64,000 bases of DNA from Cyanobium sp. FGCU6 (GCA_024958655.1 JANWUR010000001.1:124001-188000), one strand, 5' to 3'; counted from the first letter of the stretch, positions 26,402 through 35,422 are shown. The notes: generated from the letters alone by a model not told the origin. Numbers and translations: made by a program.

Positions 26402-27406
26402 TCAGTGTTCCCAGCGATCCATGACGTCGCGGACCAGCACCTCCTGTCCGATCACCTGCAGCACCACCACCAGCGGCAGGGCCAGAAGGATCCCCGGCAG
26501 CCCCAGCAGCGCCCCCAGGCACAACTGCGACATCAGGGCCACCGTGGGCAGCAGATTCACCGTGCGGCTCAACAGCATCGGCGTGAGCAGGAAGGCCTCG
26601 CCGTTCTGCAGCACCAGCCGCAGCACCAGCACCTGCAGCACCTTGGCGGGGGACACCAGCAGCGCCACCGCCAGGGGCAGGAGCGTGGCGGCTGTGGGCC
26701 CGATCGTGGGGACGAAGGTGAGCACGCCGCAGACCAGCGCGCTGAGCAGGGCCAGGGGCACCTTCAGCAGGGCGAGGCCCGCCCAGGTGCTGAGAAAGAC
26801 CACCACGGCCGAGAGGGTCATTCCGGCCAGCCAGCCTCCCAGGGCCTCGCGGCATTCCGTGAGCAGCGTCTGCATCCGCGGCCGGTAGAAGCGGGGAGTG
26901 GCGGCGATCACCAGTCGCTGGTGGCTGCGGGGATCGAGGGCCAGCAGGATCGCCAGCAACACCATCAGCAGCAGCTGCACCGTGCTGTTCGCCGCACCGC
27001 CGGCCACCCCGAGCAGCTGACTGCCCAGGGGCTGGAGCCGCTCCCAGGGCTGCTCGTTGAGCAGGCGACTGTCGATCTTCGGCAGCCCAGGCAACGATCC
27101 GAGCAGGTCGGTGAGCCGGTGGCCGAGGATCGGCAGCAGCAGGGAGAACTGCCGGGCCTGTTCCACCACCTCGGGCAGCAGCAGACTGCCCAGCCAGCCC
27201 CCCAGCACCACCAGCACGCTGAGCACCAGCAGCAGAGCGCTGGGACGGTTGAAAGGCAGCAGTCGACGCACCAGGCTGATCGGCACGTCGAGTGCCACCG
27301 CCAGGACCACGGCTCCGAAGAGCACCAGCAGCACCCAGCGCAGCTCCCACACCAACAGCCCAAGCACCACCAGGGCCAGGGTGCCCAGCAGGGTGCGGGC
27401 GCTCAT
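26402..27406 (-). CDS. AI-2E family (PerM-type) membrane permease, copy 2
   Basis: 334 aa from the ATG at 27406. About eight helices with the family's FNRPSALLLVLSVLVVLGGW, LTFVPTIGPTAATLLPLAVAL and LLALPLVVVLQVIGQEVLVRD. It ends VRDVMDRWEH, closely matching the end of the upstream copy ([10 protein letters not shown]), so the two arose by tandem duplication. The ATG overlaps the stop of copy 1 by 4 nt. The substrate of this family is mostly unknown; the AI-2E name does not establish autoinducer transport. Confidence 0.88.
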   Translation of the reverse strand: MSARTLLGTLALVVLGLLVWELRWVLLVLFGAVVLAVALDVPISLVRRLLPFNRPSALLLVLSVLVVLGGWLGSLLLPEVVEQARQFSLLLPILGHRLTDLLGSLPGLPKIDSRLLNEQPWERLQPLGSQLLGVAGGAANSTVQLLLMVLLAILLALDPRSHQRLVIAATPRFYRPRMQTLLTECREALGGWLAGMTLSAVVVFLSTWAGLALLKVPLALLSALVCGVLTFVPTIGPTAATLLPLAVALLVSPAKVLQVLVLRLVLQNGEAFLLTPMLLSRTVNLLPTVALMSQLCLGALLGLPGILLALPLVVVLQVIGQEVLVRDVMDRWEH

Positions 27407-28482
27407 CGCGACAACCGCCGAGGTTTCCAGCGATCGAGAATGTCGTGGATCAGCAGCTCGCGCACGATCACCTGCAGACACACCGCCAGGGGGAGGGCAA
27501 GGAGCAGCCCGAGAGGTCCGAACAGGAGCGTGAACAGCAACTGGGCCGAGAGGGTGAGTCCTGGTAGCAGCTTCAGCTGGTGATGCATCACCGAGGGGGT
27601 GATCAGGTAGCTCTCGAGGTTCTGCACCACCACGTAGAGCACCAGGACGGCGCCCGCCTTCCAGGGGGCATCCAGCAGAGCCACCGACATCGGGAACAGG
27701 GTGCTGAGGGTGGGGCCCACGTTGGGGATCACATTCAGCAGCCCTGCCAGCACCGCATTGGCCGCCACCAGTTTGACCCCCAGCAGCGACAGGCCGATCG
27801 CCGCCAGGGTGCCGACGCAGAGCGAACTGATCAGCACGCCGCCCATCCAGGCGCTGAGGGCCTCGCCGCACTGCAGCAGCACCTGGCGGGCCCGGCGGCG
27901 ATAGAACGAGGGCAGCAGCAGCAGCAGCACCTCCCGGTAGTCGGTGGGCTGCACGGCGATCATCAGCGCCACCGCCACCACAAACAGGGTCTGCAACAGG
28001 GCGGTGCCGAGGTTGCCGGCCCAGCCCACCAGCCGCAGCGCACCTTCGCCGAGGCTGGTGGCCAGGGCGCCTCGTTCATCCCCGAGGCTGCTCGGGCTGA
28101 GGTTGCTGCGCAGCCAGTCGAGGCCGCCGTCGCTGCTGCCGTACAGCATGCGCGAGCCCGCCTCCAGCGCCTGCCGCAGCAGCTTCAGCACCAACGCCCC
28201 CGCCTCCGGCAGCTTCTGCAGGAGCTGGCCGAACTGGTCGATGAAGGGGGGAACGATCGCGGTGGCCGCCACCAGCACCACCACCAGCACCGCAAGCAGC
28301 GACAGCAGCAGGGCCAGGGGCCGGGGGCAGTCGAGCCGCCGCCGCACCGTGCCCACCAGGGTGCAGAGCGCCATCGCCAGCACCACGGCGGCGAACAGCA
28401 GCACCACCGTCTCGCGCAGGCTCCACAGCAGCAGCAGCGCGGCGACGAGGGCGAGCAGACCCAGCCAGCGTCCGAAGGTCAC
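27403..28482 (-). CDS. AI-2E family (PerM-type) membrane permease, copy 1
   Basis: 359 aa from a GTG at 28482. It has the same topology as copy 2: two N-terminal helices, a helical soluble stretch (residues about 80-150), and six further helices with [24 protein letters not shown] and [21 protein letters not shown]. The GTG overlaps the psb28 stop (GTGA) and the stop overlaps copy 2 (ATGA), giving a three-gene coupled operon psb28-permease-permease. Confidence 0.88.
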   Translation of the reverse strand: MTFGRWLGLLALVAALLLLWSLRETVVLLFAAVVLAMALCTLVGTVRRRLDCPRPLALLLSLLAVLVVVLVAATAIVPPFIDQFGQLLQKLPEAGALVLKLLRQALEAGSRMLYGSSDGGLDWLRSNLSPSSLGDERGALATSLGEGALRLVGWAGNLGTALLQTLFVVAVALMIAVQPTDYREVLLLLLPSFYRRRARQVLLQCGEALSAWMGGVLISSLCVGTLAAIGLSLLGVKLVAANAVLAGLLNVIPNVGPTLSTLFPMSVALLDAPWKAGAVLVLYVVVQNLESYLITPSVMHHQLKLLPGLTLSAQLLFTLLFGPLGLLLALPLAVCLQVIVRELLIHDILDRWKPRRLSR

Positions 28483-28850
28483 CCTTCCGTCGCTTCGTCG
28501 GTGTCCTCCTCCTCCTTGCCCGCGAAGCCGAGGTCGTGGCTGTCGGCGTACCGCTGGGCGAAGCGCATGAAGCGCTCGAAATCCGCCGTGCTCTTCCAGG
28601 TGTAGGTGGCCTCCAGTGCCGAGGCCTTGCCGTTCACAAAGCGTGCTTTCACCTCCCGCGTCACCAGCTCGCCCTCCTCATCGACCATGAACATGCCGGT
28701 GATGTCGCCCATCGCCTCGGGGGCCAGGGCATCGGGCTCCTCGAATACGAACATCGCCTGGCCGGTGCGGCCGTCGCGGGAACGGGTGAGACGGATGTCG
28801 GGCACGACCGGCTCGTCGGTGCCGCGGAAGAACTGGATGGCGGCGGCCAT
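28479..28850 (-). CDS. psb28: photosystem II assembly protein Psb28
   Basis: 123 aa from the ATG at 28850 ([20 protein letters not shown]), the conserved Psb28 start; the open frame extends 27 codons upstream without similarity. Conserved [29 protein letters not shown] and [20 protein letters not shown]. Psb28 binds assembly intermediates of photosystem II at the cytosolic side. The tail is acidic ([12 protein letters not shown]) and slightly longer than usual. First gene of the operon with the two permeases. Confidence 0.95.
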   Translation of the reverse strand: MAAAIQFFRGTDEPVVPDIRLTRSRDGRTGQAMFVFEEPDALAPEAMGDITGMFMVDEEGELVTREVKARFVNGKASALEATYTWKSTADFERFMRFAQRYADSHDLGFAGKEEEDTDEATEG

Positions 28851-28966
28851 GGCGATCCTCGAAAGCCGGATCCTAGGCAGAGCCCGCTTCCCGGTCCGCA
28901 GGCCCGCCTCCGGCCCTGTCCTGCCTGACATAGTGGGCCGAAGCTGACTGCTGCGGCGGCTTGTCC

Positions 28967-29704
28967 ATGCTCTCCGGCCCTCCGGTCACCGGCACCCTGG
29001 CACCCGACCAGCTGCTTGATCGCTTCCTCGCTGCTCCCCCCCGCCAGCGTCGTCCGCTGCTGCGACAGATCGATCAGCGGGTCGAGGATCTGATCCCCCT
29101 GATCCCCGACCGCCTCGACGCTCTCGACGCCACCGGCGACGACTGGGGGGCCGGTTGTCTGATTCAGCTGCTCGCCGCTTCGCCTGACGGAACCCAGCGC
29201 CAAGCCCTGCTGCAACGCTACCCGGGGGGCTGGCTGGCCACCAGCAGCGGCGCAGCGATCGACTACGCGCCGTTGCAGCGGCACCTGATCCTGCAGGAGT
29301 ACGAGCAGGCCGACCGGCTCACCAGCTCCCTGCTGCGTCGTCTGGCCGGTGCTGATGCCGAGAAACGCGGCTATGTGTACTACAGCGAGGTGGCGGTGAT
29401 GCCGGCGGTGGATCTGGAGACCCTCGATCGGCTCTGGGTGTGCTTTTCCCGTGGCCGCTTCGGCTTCTCGGTGCAGGGACGCCTGCTGGAGGCCTGCGGC
29501 GGCCAGTGGGAGCGCCTCTGGCCACGGCTGGGCTGGAAGCAGGACGGCATCTGGACCCGCTACCCCGGCTCCTTCACCTGGAGCCTGGAAGCTCCCGAGG
29601 GGCACATGCCCCTGATCAACCAGCTCCGCGGCGTGCGCCTGATGGATGCCCTGCTGCACCATCCTGCCCTGGCTGCCCGCATCGCCAGCGGCGGTCTAGG
29701 TTGA
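28967..29704 (+). CDS. GUN4-domain protein
   Basis: About 245 aa from the ATG at 28967 (a TTG two codons earlier is possible). A helical N-terminal part (about 1-110) is followed by a GUN4 domain (about 110-230): [62 protein letters not shown]4 proteins bind porphyrins and stimulate Mg-chelatase. Cyanobacteria carry several GUN4-domain paralogs, so I do not assign this as the genuine Mg-chelatase cofactor. Divergent from psb28. Confidence 0.87.
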   Translation: MLSGPPVTGTLAPDQLLDRFLAAPPRQRRPLLRQIDQRVEDLIPLIPDRLDALDATGDDWGAGCLIQLLAASPDGTQRQALLQRYPGGWLATSSGAAIDYAPLQRHLILQEYEQADRLTSSLLRRLAGADAEKRGYVYYSEVAVMPAVDLETLDRLWVCFSRGRFGFSVQGRLLEACGGQWERLWPRLGWKQDGIWTRYPGSFTWSLEAPEGHMPLINQLRGVRLMDALLHHPALAARIASGGLG

Positions 29705-29777
29705 ATTCAAACGGTCGGCGCCCCGGGATCTGCCACGACAAGGCCAGGGCAAGACCAAACCAAGGGACCACCACGGG

Positions 29778-30197
29778 ATGACGCTTCGCAGCATGACGCT
29801 TCGCTGGGCCGACTTCATCACCCCGTCCACCCTGCAGCTCGCTCCGCTTCTGGAGGTGCTGCTGGAGCCGATCGACTGTGCCCTCCGCCAGGCGGAACTG
29901 CAGCTGGGCCTGCACGAGGCGCTGGTGAACGCGGTGCGCCATGGCAACGGCTGCGATCCCGGCAAGTGTCTGCGGGTTCGTCGCATCGTGACGCCGCGCT
30001 GGGTGGTGTGGCAGGTGCAGGATGAAGGCCCCGGAGTGCCGAGCCATGCCCGAGGCCGCTGTCTGCCCGAGCGCCAGGACGCGATCTCGGGCCGGGGTCT
30101 GTTCCTGATCCATCACTGCTTCGATGACGTGCGCTGGAGTTCCCGCGGCAACCGGCTGCAACTGGCGGCTCGGCGGGCGGCGCCTCAACGGCCGTGA
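29778..30197 (+). CDS. stand-alone HATPase (RsbW-like anti-sigma/serine kinase fold)
   Basis: 139 aa, only a GHKL ATPase domain: LGLHEALVNAVRHGNG is the N-box, QVQDEGPGVPSHARG the G1 box, and SGRGLFLIHHCFDDVRW the G2 box. No phosphoacceptor His domain is present. This is the layout of RsbW/SpoIIAB-type anti-sigma kinases, which bind a sigma factor or phosphorylate an anti-anti-sigma protein. No such partner lies nearby. It converges on the hypothetical gene ending at 30185 (13 nt overlap). Confidence 0.8.
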   Translation: MTLRSMTLRWADFITPSTLQLAPLLEVLLEPIDCALRQAELQLGLHEALVNAVRHGNGCDPGKCLRVRRIVTPRWVVWQVQDEGPGVPSHARGRCLPERQDAISGRGLFLIHHCFDDVRWSSRGNRLQLAARRAAPQRP

Positions 30198-30544
30198 TCC
30201 GGGCAGGCCGGGGCGCTGAGGTCGGCCCGCAGCCAGCCCAGGGCATGCTCGGTGAGGGCGATCGCCCGTTCCCGCGCCGCGGTGGCGGCCACCTGGCCCG
30301 GCTGGTCGGCGGCCAGCAGCTGCACCAGGGCCGCCGCCAGCTGCTCCGCCGCCCGGCGCGGGCGCTGGTTCTTGAGCCGATGCCACTCCCGGTCACCGAT
30401 CACCAGGGCGCGCTGCAGGGCCTCCGCCTGCTCCCGTGCTCCTGCCGGCCACTCCCGCCCGTTCGATGAGGAGGGTGCGATGGCCTGGGGAGAGGTCGAT
30501 GGGGAAGGGGCCTCCACTGGACGTTCGGCTGCGGTCGGGCCCAT
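30185..30544 (-). CDS. cyanobacterial conserved hypothetical protein
   Basis: 119 aa from the ATG at 30544. The N-terminus is Ser/Pro-rich; the conserved helical part is ALVIGDREWHRLKNQRPRRA through ERAIALTEHALGWLRADL, ending CPDHGR. No enzymatic motif. It overlaps the HATPase gene end-to-end by 13 nt and is divergent from the next gene. Function unknown; I recall similar proteins throughout picocyanobacteria. Confidence 0.75.
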   Translation of the reverse strand: MGPTAAERPVEAPSPSTSPQAIAPSSSNGREWPAGAREQAEALQRALVIGDREWHRLKNQRPRRAAEQLAAALVQLLAADQPGQVAATAARERAIALTEHALGWLRADLSAPACPDHGR

Positions 30545-30595
30545 CCTGGCGACAACCAACCCCCCTCCGGGCCACCGGAGCACGCCCTTTCCCCC

Positions 30596-30934
30596 ATGGC
30601 GCGCCGCAGCAGCTCCCCCCGGCCTTCCCGCCGCCTGGCTCCGCGTTCGCCGGCCGCCGGCTCCGGACCGCTGGTGCAGCATCTGCCGCTGAGTTCCCGG
30701 CCTTCGCTGCTTCACCACATGGTGGCAGTGCTGGATCTGGCGGGCCGGCAGCGGTCCGACGCCGAACGCTCGGCCCCCCAGCGGCGACGCCGCCAGCGGC
30801 TGGCTCTGGCCCAGCAGCTGTTCGATCCGCTGCCCCCAGCCCTCCGCCCGGCCAACGAGGGCGCGGAGCGGTTCTGGCATGCCTTGCGCTGGGGTGGACT
30901 GGGCCTGCTGATCGCCTGGTGGCTCAGCCGTTGA
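30596..30934 (+). CDS. conserved hypothetical protein with C-terminal membrane helix
   Basis: 112 aa. A basic, Ser/Pro/Arg-rich N-terminus, a helical middle with SSRPSLLHHMVAVLDLAGRQ, RRRRQRLALAQQLFDPLPPA, and one C-terminal hydrophobic stretch (ALRWGGLGLLIAWWLSR), a possible tail anchor. No family recognised. Divergent from the hypothetical gene starting at 30544, 51 nt apart. Confidence 0.65.
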   Translation: MARRSSSPRPSRRLAPRSPAAGSGPLVQHLPLSSRPSLLHHMVAVLDLAGRQRSDAERSAPQRRRRQRLALAQQLFDPLPPALRPANEGAERFWHALRWGGLGLLIAWWLSR

Positions 30935-31057
30935 CCCTCGTCTGAAGAGCTGTGAACCGGGTTCTGTTCCCCCACTGAACCCACGCACCCCAGTCTCAGA
31001 ATGACGGAGTCCGGTCCGTGTGCCAGCGGTCCGGCCGCGTTCGTCGCTCCCGGTGCC

Positions 31058-31321
31058 ATGTCCGATCCCTCCCTGCCCGCTCCCGCTTCCGCCACTCCGG
31101 AGCCCGCGGCTCACGAATTCGTTGCCTGGGCTGCCGAGCACCAGCGGGAGCAGCGTCTGCATGCGGCGGAGCTGGCCCAGATCACCGAGCATCCCGATCC
31201 CGATCCCACCCACGACGCGATCGGCCAGCAGCAGGCCTGGGCCCGCCGGCAGGAGCACGAGAAGCGCCTGCACGACAGCGCCATTGCCCAGATGAAGCCC
31301 CAGCCGCCCACCGGCCCCTGA
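31058..31321 (+). CDS. small conserved hypothetical protein
   Basis: About 87 aa from the ATG at 31058 (MSDPSLPAPA); an ATG at 31001 would add 19 unconvincing residues. Two related segments with HEFVAWAAEHQREQRLHAAELAQI and ARRQEHEKRLHDSAIAQMK suggest a duplicated helix pairing E-x2-RLH-x-A-x-(I/L)AQ. Hydrophilic, without membrane or signal sequences. Function unknown. It ends inside the palindrome before glnA. Confidence 0.65.
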   Translation: MSDPSLPAPASATPEPAAHEFVAWAAEHQREQRLHAAELAQITEHPDPDPTHDAIGQQQAWARRQEHEKRLHDSAIAQMKPQPPTGP

Positions 31322-31359
31322 TCGCTCCGGCCCCGGGCTTCCCGGGGCCCGAGCGATCA
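31319..31359. terminator. long GC-rich palindrome between convergent small ORF and glnA
   Basis: TGATCGCTC at 31319-31327 pairs with GAGCGATCA at 31351-31359, and an inner GCCCCGGG/CCCGGGGC helix closes on a short CTT loop. The stem begins at the stop codon of the small plus-strand gene and lies about 20 nt past the glnA stop. Symmetry suits a bidirectional transcription barrier, though neither side has a strong T-run. Confidence 0.6.
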
Positions 31360-31379
31360 GGCCTGCGGATTCACTGCCA

Positions 31380-32798
31380 TCAGGCGTCGTAGTACATCGT
31401 GAACTCGTGCGGATGGGGCCGCTGGCGCAGCTGCTGCACCTCCTCGTACTTCATGGCGATCCAGTTGCTGATGAAGTCCTCAGTGAACACCCCGCCGGCA
31501 AGCAGGTAGTCCTTGTCGGCATCGAGGGCCTCGAGGGCTCCGTTGAGAGAGGCCGGCACGGTGGAGATCCTGGCCAGTTCCTCCGCTGACAGTTCAAACA
31601 GGTCGACGTCGGTGCCGTCGCCAGGATCGATCTGGTTGTGGATGCCGTCGATGCCGGCCATCAGCATCGCCGCGAAGCCGAGGTAAGGGTTGGAGAGGGC
31701 GTCGCCGGAGCGGAACTCCAGACGCTTGGCCTTCGGGCTCGGGCCCGTGAGCGGGATACGCACGGCGGCCGAACGGTTGCCCTGGGAATACACCAGGTTC
31801 ACCGGTGCTTCAAAGCCCGGCACCAGCCGCTTATAGCTGTTGGTCGTGGGGTTGGTGAAAGCCAGAAAGCTGGGGGCGTGCTTCAGCAGGCCGCCGATGT
31901 ACCAGCGGGCGGTCTGGGAGAGGTTGGCGTAGGTGCCCTCGCCGAAGAACAGGGGAGCTCCGCCCTTCCAGAGGCTCTGGTGCACGTGCATGCCAGTGCC
32001 GTTGTCGCCGAAGACGGGCTTGGGCATGAACGTGGCGGTTTTGCCGTATTTGCGAGCGATATTGCGCACCACGTACTTGTAAATCATCACGTTGTCGGCC
32101 GCGCTGATCAGCTCGGCGAACTTCATGCCGAGTTCGTGCTGGGCGGTGGCCACCTCGTGGTGATGCTTCTCGATCGGCACCCCGAGGGAGGCCATGGTGA
32201 GGATCATCTCGGTGCGCATGTCCTGCAGCGTGTCGTTCGGCGCCACAGGGAAATAGCCTTCCTTCAGCTGGATCTTGTAGGCGAGGTTGCCACCGTGCTC
32301 CACCCGATCGGTGTTCCAGGGGGCTTCCACCGAATCCACCTGATAGAAGCAGCCCCCGTTGCCACTGTTGTAGCGCACGTCGTCAAAGACGAAGAACTCT
32401 GGCTCCGGTCCGAAGTAGGCCGTATCGGCGATGCCGGTGGTGGAGAGATAGTCGAGGGCCTTCTGGGCGAGGGCGCGGGGGCAGCGGCCGTAGGGCTGGC
32501 CGCTGCGGGGCTCCTGGATCGAGCAGATCAGGCTGAGGGTCTTGTGGCTGTAGAAAGGGTCGATCCAGGCGGTGGCCGGATCCGGCACCATGGCCATGTC
32601 GGATTCGTTGATCGCCTTCCAGCCGCGGATCGAGGAACCGTCGAAGGCCACGCCGTCGGAGAAGGCGTCGGCGTCGATCAGGTCCCTGCAGACTGTGAGG
32701 TGCTGCCACTTGCCGTGCAGATCGACGAACTTGAGGTCGATCAGTTCGATGCCGTCGTCCTGGATCTGACGCAGGACGTCCTGGGCGGTCTTGGGCAT
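31380..32798 (-). CDS. glnA: glutamine synthetase type I
   Basis: 472 aa, the normal GSI length. Makes glutamine from glutamate and ammonium, the entry point of nitrogen assimilation. Conserved: [33 protein letters not shown] (metal-binding Glu), [14 protein letters not shown]-type region ([18 protein letters not shown]), [29 protein letters not shown], and [10 protein letters not shown]. It starts at ATG 32798 and ends MYYDA. Upstream lies an NtcA-type promoter. Confidence 0.98.
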   Translation of the reverse strand: MPKTAQDVLRQIQDDGIELIDLKFVDLHGKWQHLTVCRDLIDADAFSDGVAFDGSSIRGWKAINESDMAMVPDPATAWIDPFYSHKTLSLICSIQEPRSGQPYGRCPRALAQKALDYLSTTGIADTAYFGPEPEFFVFDDVRYNSGNGGCFYQVDSVEAPWNTDRVEHGGNLAYKIQLKEGYFPVAPNDTLQDMRTEMILTMASLGVPIEKHHHEVATAQHELGMKFAELISAADNVMIYKYVVRNIARKYGKTATFMPKPVFGDNGTGMHVHQSLWKGGAPLFFGEGTYANLSQTARWYIGGLLKHAPSFLAFTNPTTNSYKRLVPGFEAPVNLVYSQGNRSAAVRIPLTGPSPKAKRLEFRSGDALSNPYLGFAAMLMAGIDGIHNQIDPGDGTDVDLFELSAEELARISTVPASLNGALEALDADKDYLLAGGVFTEDFISNWIAMKYEEVQQLRQRPHPHEFTMYYDA

Positions 32799-32848
32799 GA
32801 CAGAAGGGGTCGGGGGTGCGCCGCCGCGGAGGGGACGCGTCAGGCGGG

Positions 32849-32891
32849 AAGGTACGGAGCGATACCGACCCTACTTTGTAGCGGTTGCAAC
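32849..32891 (-). promoter_or_regulatory. NtcA-activated promoter of glnA with two NtcA boxes
   Basis: On the minus strand a near-consensus box GTTgcaaccgcTAC (plus 32878-32891) is followed after exactly 23 nt by TACCTT (plus 32849-32854), a TAN3T -10 element. This is the class II NtcA layout. A second, perfect palindrome GTAcggagcgaTAC (32852-32865) overlaps the -10. The first box should recruit polymerase under nitrogen limitation; the second could bind NtcA as a repressor or alternative activator site. About 51 nt separate the -10 from the glnA ATG. Confidence 0.75.
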
Positions 32892-33070
32892 AGATCCGCC
32901 GGTTGGCCCCGGGAGTCCCGGCACCGCTGGCCTCTGCTCCCGCCGGTGGAACGGCGGTGATGAGCGTGCGTAACCGTTTCTGTCAGATCGCCGGAATCCA
33001 CGCTGGGGACAGGAATCTGAAGGTTCACAAGTGCTACCTTCCCGTTCAGGTGCGTCGATCCGACCCTTCC

Positions 33071-33589
33071 ATGCGCGATGCCATCACCGGCCTGATCGGC
33101 CGGTACGACCAGCTCGGCCGCTATCTCGATCGGGCAGCGATCGACCGGATCGACACCTACTACGCCCAGTCCGCCGTGCGGCTGGCGGCGGTGGAGCTGA
33201 TCAACCGCGAGGCGGCCGCGATCGTGCGCGAAGCCTCTCAGTTGCTCTGGCTCGAGGATCCCGAACTGATCCTTCCCGGCGGCAACGCCTACACCACCCG
33301 TCGCCTGGCGGCCTGCCTGCGCGACATGGATTACTTCCTGCGCTACGCCAGCTACGCCCTGCTCGCCGACGATCTGACGATCCTCGATGAGCGGGTGCTG
33401 AACGGACTCGACGACACCTACAAGAGTCTGGGGGTACCGACAGGCCCCACCGTGCGCAGCATCGCCCTCATGGCGGAGGTGATCAGCGACAAGCTTGCTG
33501 AAGAGGGCATCGGCGACACCGCCGTGGTGAGGGTGCCCTTTGACCATCTCTGCCGCGGTCTGGCCGCCACCAACGTCCGCGCCCGCTGA
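33071..33589 (+). CDS. apcF: allophycocyanin beta-18 subunit (phycobilisome core)
   Basis: 172 aa from the ATG at 33071 (MRDAITGLIGRYD). Core-cylinder subunit near the terminal emitter ApcE. GRYLDRAAIDRIDTYY, PELILPGGNAYTTRRLAACL with the bilin-binding Cys in ACLRDMDYFLRYASYALL, and LNGLDDTYKSLGVPTGPTVR match ApcF better than ApcB. The open frame extends 62 codons upstream into the glnA promoter region, which is not phycobiliprotein sequence. A possible -10 TACCTT lies at 33035-33040. Confidence 0.93.
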   Translation: MRDAITGLIGRYDQLGRYLDRAAIDRIDTYYAQSAVRLAAVELINREAAAIVREASQLLWLEDPELILPGGNAYTTRRLAACLRDMDYFLRYASYALLADDLTILDERVLNGLDDTYKSLGVPTGPTVRSIALMAEVISDKLAEEGIGDTAVVRVPFDHLCRGLAATNVRAR

Positions 33590-33679
33590 CTGCCGGAGGC
33601 TCCCGCCCCGGGGCTCCTCCTGCGACACGTCGGCCCAACCCCGTTCCCTAATCTCAGCTCCAGCACCGCCGCCCCGCCC

Positions 33680-34870
33680 TTGTCCGCTCCCGTCCCGCCC
33701 ACCGTTTCCACCACCCATCGCCTCGGGCTGGACCCCATCGCCACGCCGGATCGGCTGCTGCTCGGACCCGGGCCTTCCAATGCCCACCCCACGGTGCTGC
33801 AGGCCCTGGCCCGCACGCCGATCGGTCACCTCGATCCGCTGTACGTGGAGCTGATGGGCGAGGTGCAGGAGCTCCTGCGGTACACCTGGCAGACCGACAA
33901 CCGGCTCACCATCCCGATGAGCGGCACCGGCAGCGCCGCGATGGAGGCCACCCTGGCCAACACCATCGAACCGGGCGACAAGGTGCTGGTGGCGGTGAAG
34001 GGCTACTTCGGCCACCGCCTGGTGGACATGGCCGGCCGCTACCGGGCTGAGGTGGTCACGATCGAGCGCCCCTGGGGCGAGGCCTTCTCGCTGCAGGAGA
34101 TCGAGGAGGCCCTGATCACACATCGGCCGACCATCCTGGCGATCGTGCACGCCGAAACCTCCACCGGGGTGCTTCAGCCGATGGAGGGTATCGGCGAGCT
34201 CTGCCGCCTCCACGACTGCCTGCTGCTGCTCGATACCGTCACCTCCCTGGGGGCCGTTCCCCTCTTCCTCGATGACTGGAAGGTGGATCTTGCCTACAGC
34301 TGCAGCCAGAAGGGCCTGAGCTGCCCTCCGGGCCTGGGCCCCTTCACCATGGGTCCACGGGCCGAGGCCAAGATGATGGCGCGCCAGGACAAGGTGCCCA
34401 ACTGGTATCTGGATGTCACCTTGCTCAACCAGTACTGGGGCAGTGACCGCGTGTACCACCACACAGCTCCGGTGAATATGAACTTCGGCATGCGTGAGGC
34501 CCTGCGCCTGCTGGCCGAGGAAGGTCTGGAGAACGCCTGGGCCCGCCATCGCCGCAACGCCGAGGCCCTCTGGAGCGGCCTGGAGAGCCTGGGGCTGGAG
34601 CTGCACGTTCCCGAAGAGCTGCGCCTGCCCACCCTCACCACCGTGCGCATCCCGGAGGGGGTGGACGGCAAGGCCTTCAGCCTTCACCTGCTCGACCGCC
34701 ACGGCATCGAGGTGGGCGGCGGCCTCGGGGCTCTGGCCGGCAAGGTGTGGCGCATCGGTCTGATGGGCTACAACAGCACCCCCGAGAACGTTGAGCGGCT
34801 GCTCAATCTGTTCGCCACCGAGCTTCCGGCCTTCCGTCCTTCAGCTCCCGTGGCTGCCGCCGTCGGCTGA
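33680..34870 (+). CDS. serine/alanine-glyoxylate aminotransferase family enzyme
   Basis: 396 aa from a TTG at 33680. Class V PLP aminotransferase: LLGPGPSNAHPTVLQAL at the start, PMSGTGSAAMEATLANT, LDTVTSLGAVPLFLDDW with the cofactor Asp, and the Schiff-base Lys in YSCSQKGLSCPPGLG. In cyanobacteria such enzymes transaminate glyoxylate with Ser or Ala in photorespiration. The substrate cannot be fixed from sequence. Its 3' end overlaps the convergent tadA gene by 68 nt. Confidence 0.93.
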   Translation: MSAPVPPTVSTTHRLGLDPIATPDRLLLGPGPSNAHPTVLQALARTPIGHLDPLYVELMGEVQELLRYTWQTDNRLTIPMSGTGSAAMEATLANTIEPGDKVLVAVKGYFGHRLVDMAGRYRAEVVTIERPWGEAFSLQEIEEALITHRPTILAIVHAETSTGVLQPMEGIGELCRLHDCLLLLDTVTSLGAVPLFLDDWKVDLAYSCSQKGLSCPPGLGPFTMGPRAEAKMMARQDKVPNWYLDVTLLNQYWGSDRVYHHTAPVNMNFGMREALRLLAEEGLENAWARHRRNAEALWSGLESLGLELHVPEELRLPTLTTVRIPEGVDGKAFSLHLLDRHGIEVGGGLGALAGKVWRIGLMGYNSTPENVERLLNLFATELPAFRPSAPVAAAVG

Positions 34871-35321
34871 GCTGCTCGCGCCGCCGGCGGAACCATGCCT
34901 CCAGCTGGCGGCGTGCTTCGGCTTCCCGCACCCCGCCCAACACCTGCAAACGGTGATGGGCGCTCGGGTTCGCCGCGAGATCCAGGCATCCCCCCAGGGC
35001 GCCTCGCTTGAGGTCAGGTGCGCCGAACACCACCGTGCCCACGCGGGCCTGGATCAGGGCGCCGGCACACATCGGGCACGGCTCCAGGGTCACCAGCAGG
35101 ATGCAGTCGTTGAAGCGCCAGTCGCCACGCAAGGCGGCGGCCTGACGAAGGGCCACCAGTTCGGCATGGCCAAGCGGGTCTGAGGCCCGTTCCCGCCGGT
35201 TGCTGCCCCAGCCGAGGGCCCGGCCCCGTCCGTCGAGCAGCACCGCCGCCACCGGGATCTCACCGCCCTCTCCCACACGCGCTGCCCGGCGCAGCAGACG
35301 GTCCATCCAGGTGTGGAGCAC
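34803..35321 (-). CDS. tadA: tRNA-specific adenosine deaminase
   Basis: About 172 aa from a GTG at 35321; the ATG at 35306 is also possible, and the open frame runs on to 35588. Makes the wobble inosine in arginine tRNA. Zinc and catalytic motif GHAELVALRQAA plus LEPCPMCAGALIQARV are complete. The C-terminus (AWFRRRREQLSRRRQPREL) is an Arg-rich extension that lies antisense to the aminotransferase gene end, a 68-nt convergent overlap. Confidence 0.9.
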   Translation of the reverse strand: MLHTWMDRLLRRAARVGEGGEIPVAAVLLDGRGRALGWGSNRRERASDPLGHAELVALRQAAALRGDWRFNDCILLVTLEPCPMCAGALIQARVGTVVFGAPDLKRGALGGCLDLAANPSAHHRLQVLGGVREAEARRQLEAWFRRRREQLSRRRQPRELKDGRPEARWRTD

Positions 35322-35422
35322 CGCATCCGGCGGCAGAGGAGGGGGCTGCACCGGCGGCCGGGGAGCAGATTCCACCCTCGCAGACCTGGGGGCCGTGCGA
35401 CATCGGCGGGCAGAATGCGACG

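Noticed and set aside
26402-28482. AI-2 quorum-sensing export role for the tandem permeases
   Set aside because: The family name is historical, no luxS or lsr genes are seen, and the substrate cannot be read from sequence.
31360-33070. Glutamine riboswitch or other glnA-linked RNA
   Set aside because: I saw no convincing conserved core upstream of glnA; the NtcA boxes and a short leader explain the region. A covariance search would be decisive.
32840-34702. 620-codon minus-strand frame across apcF and the aminotransferase
   Set aside because: It is antisense to two clearly conserved proteins and has shadow-type composition.
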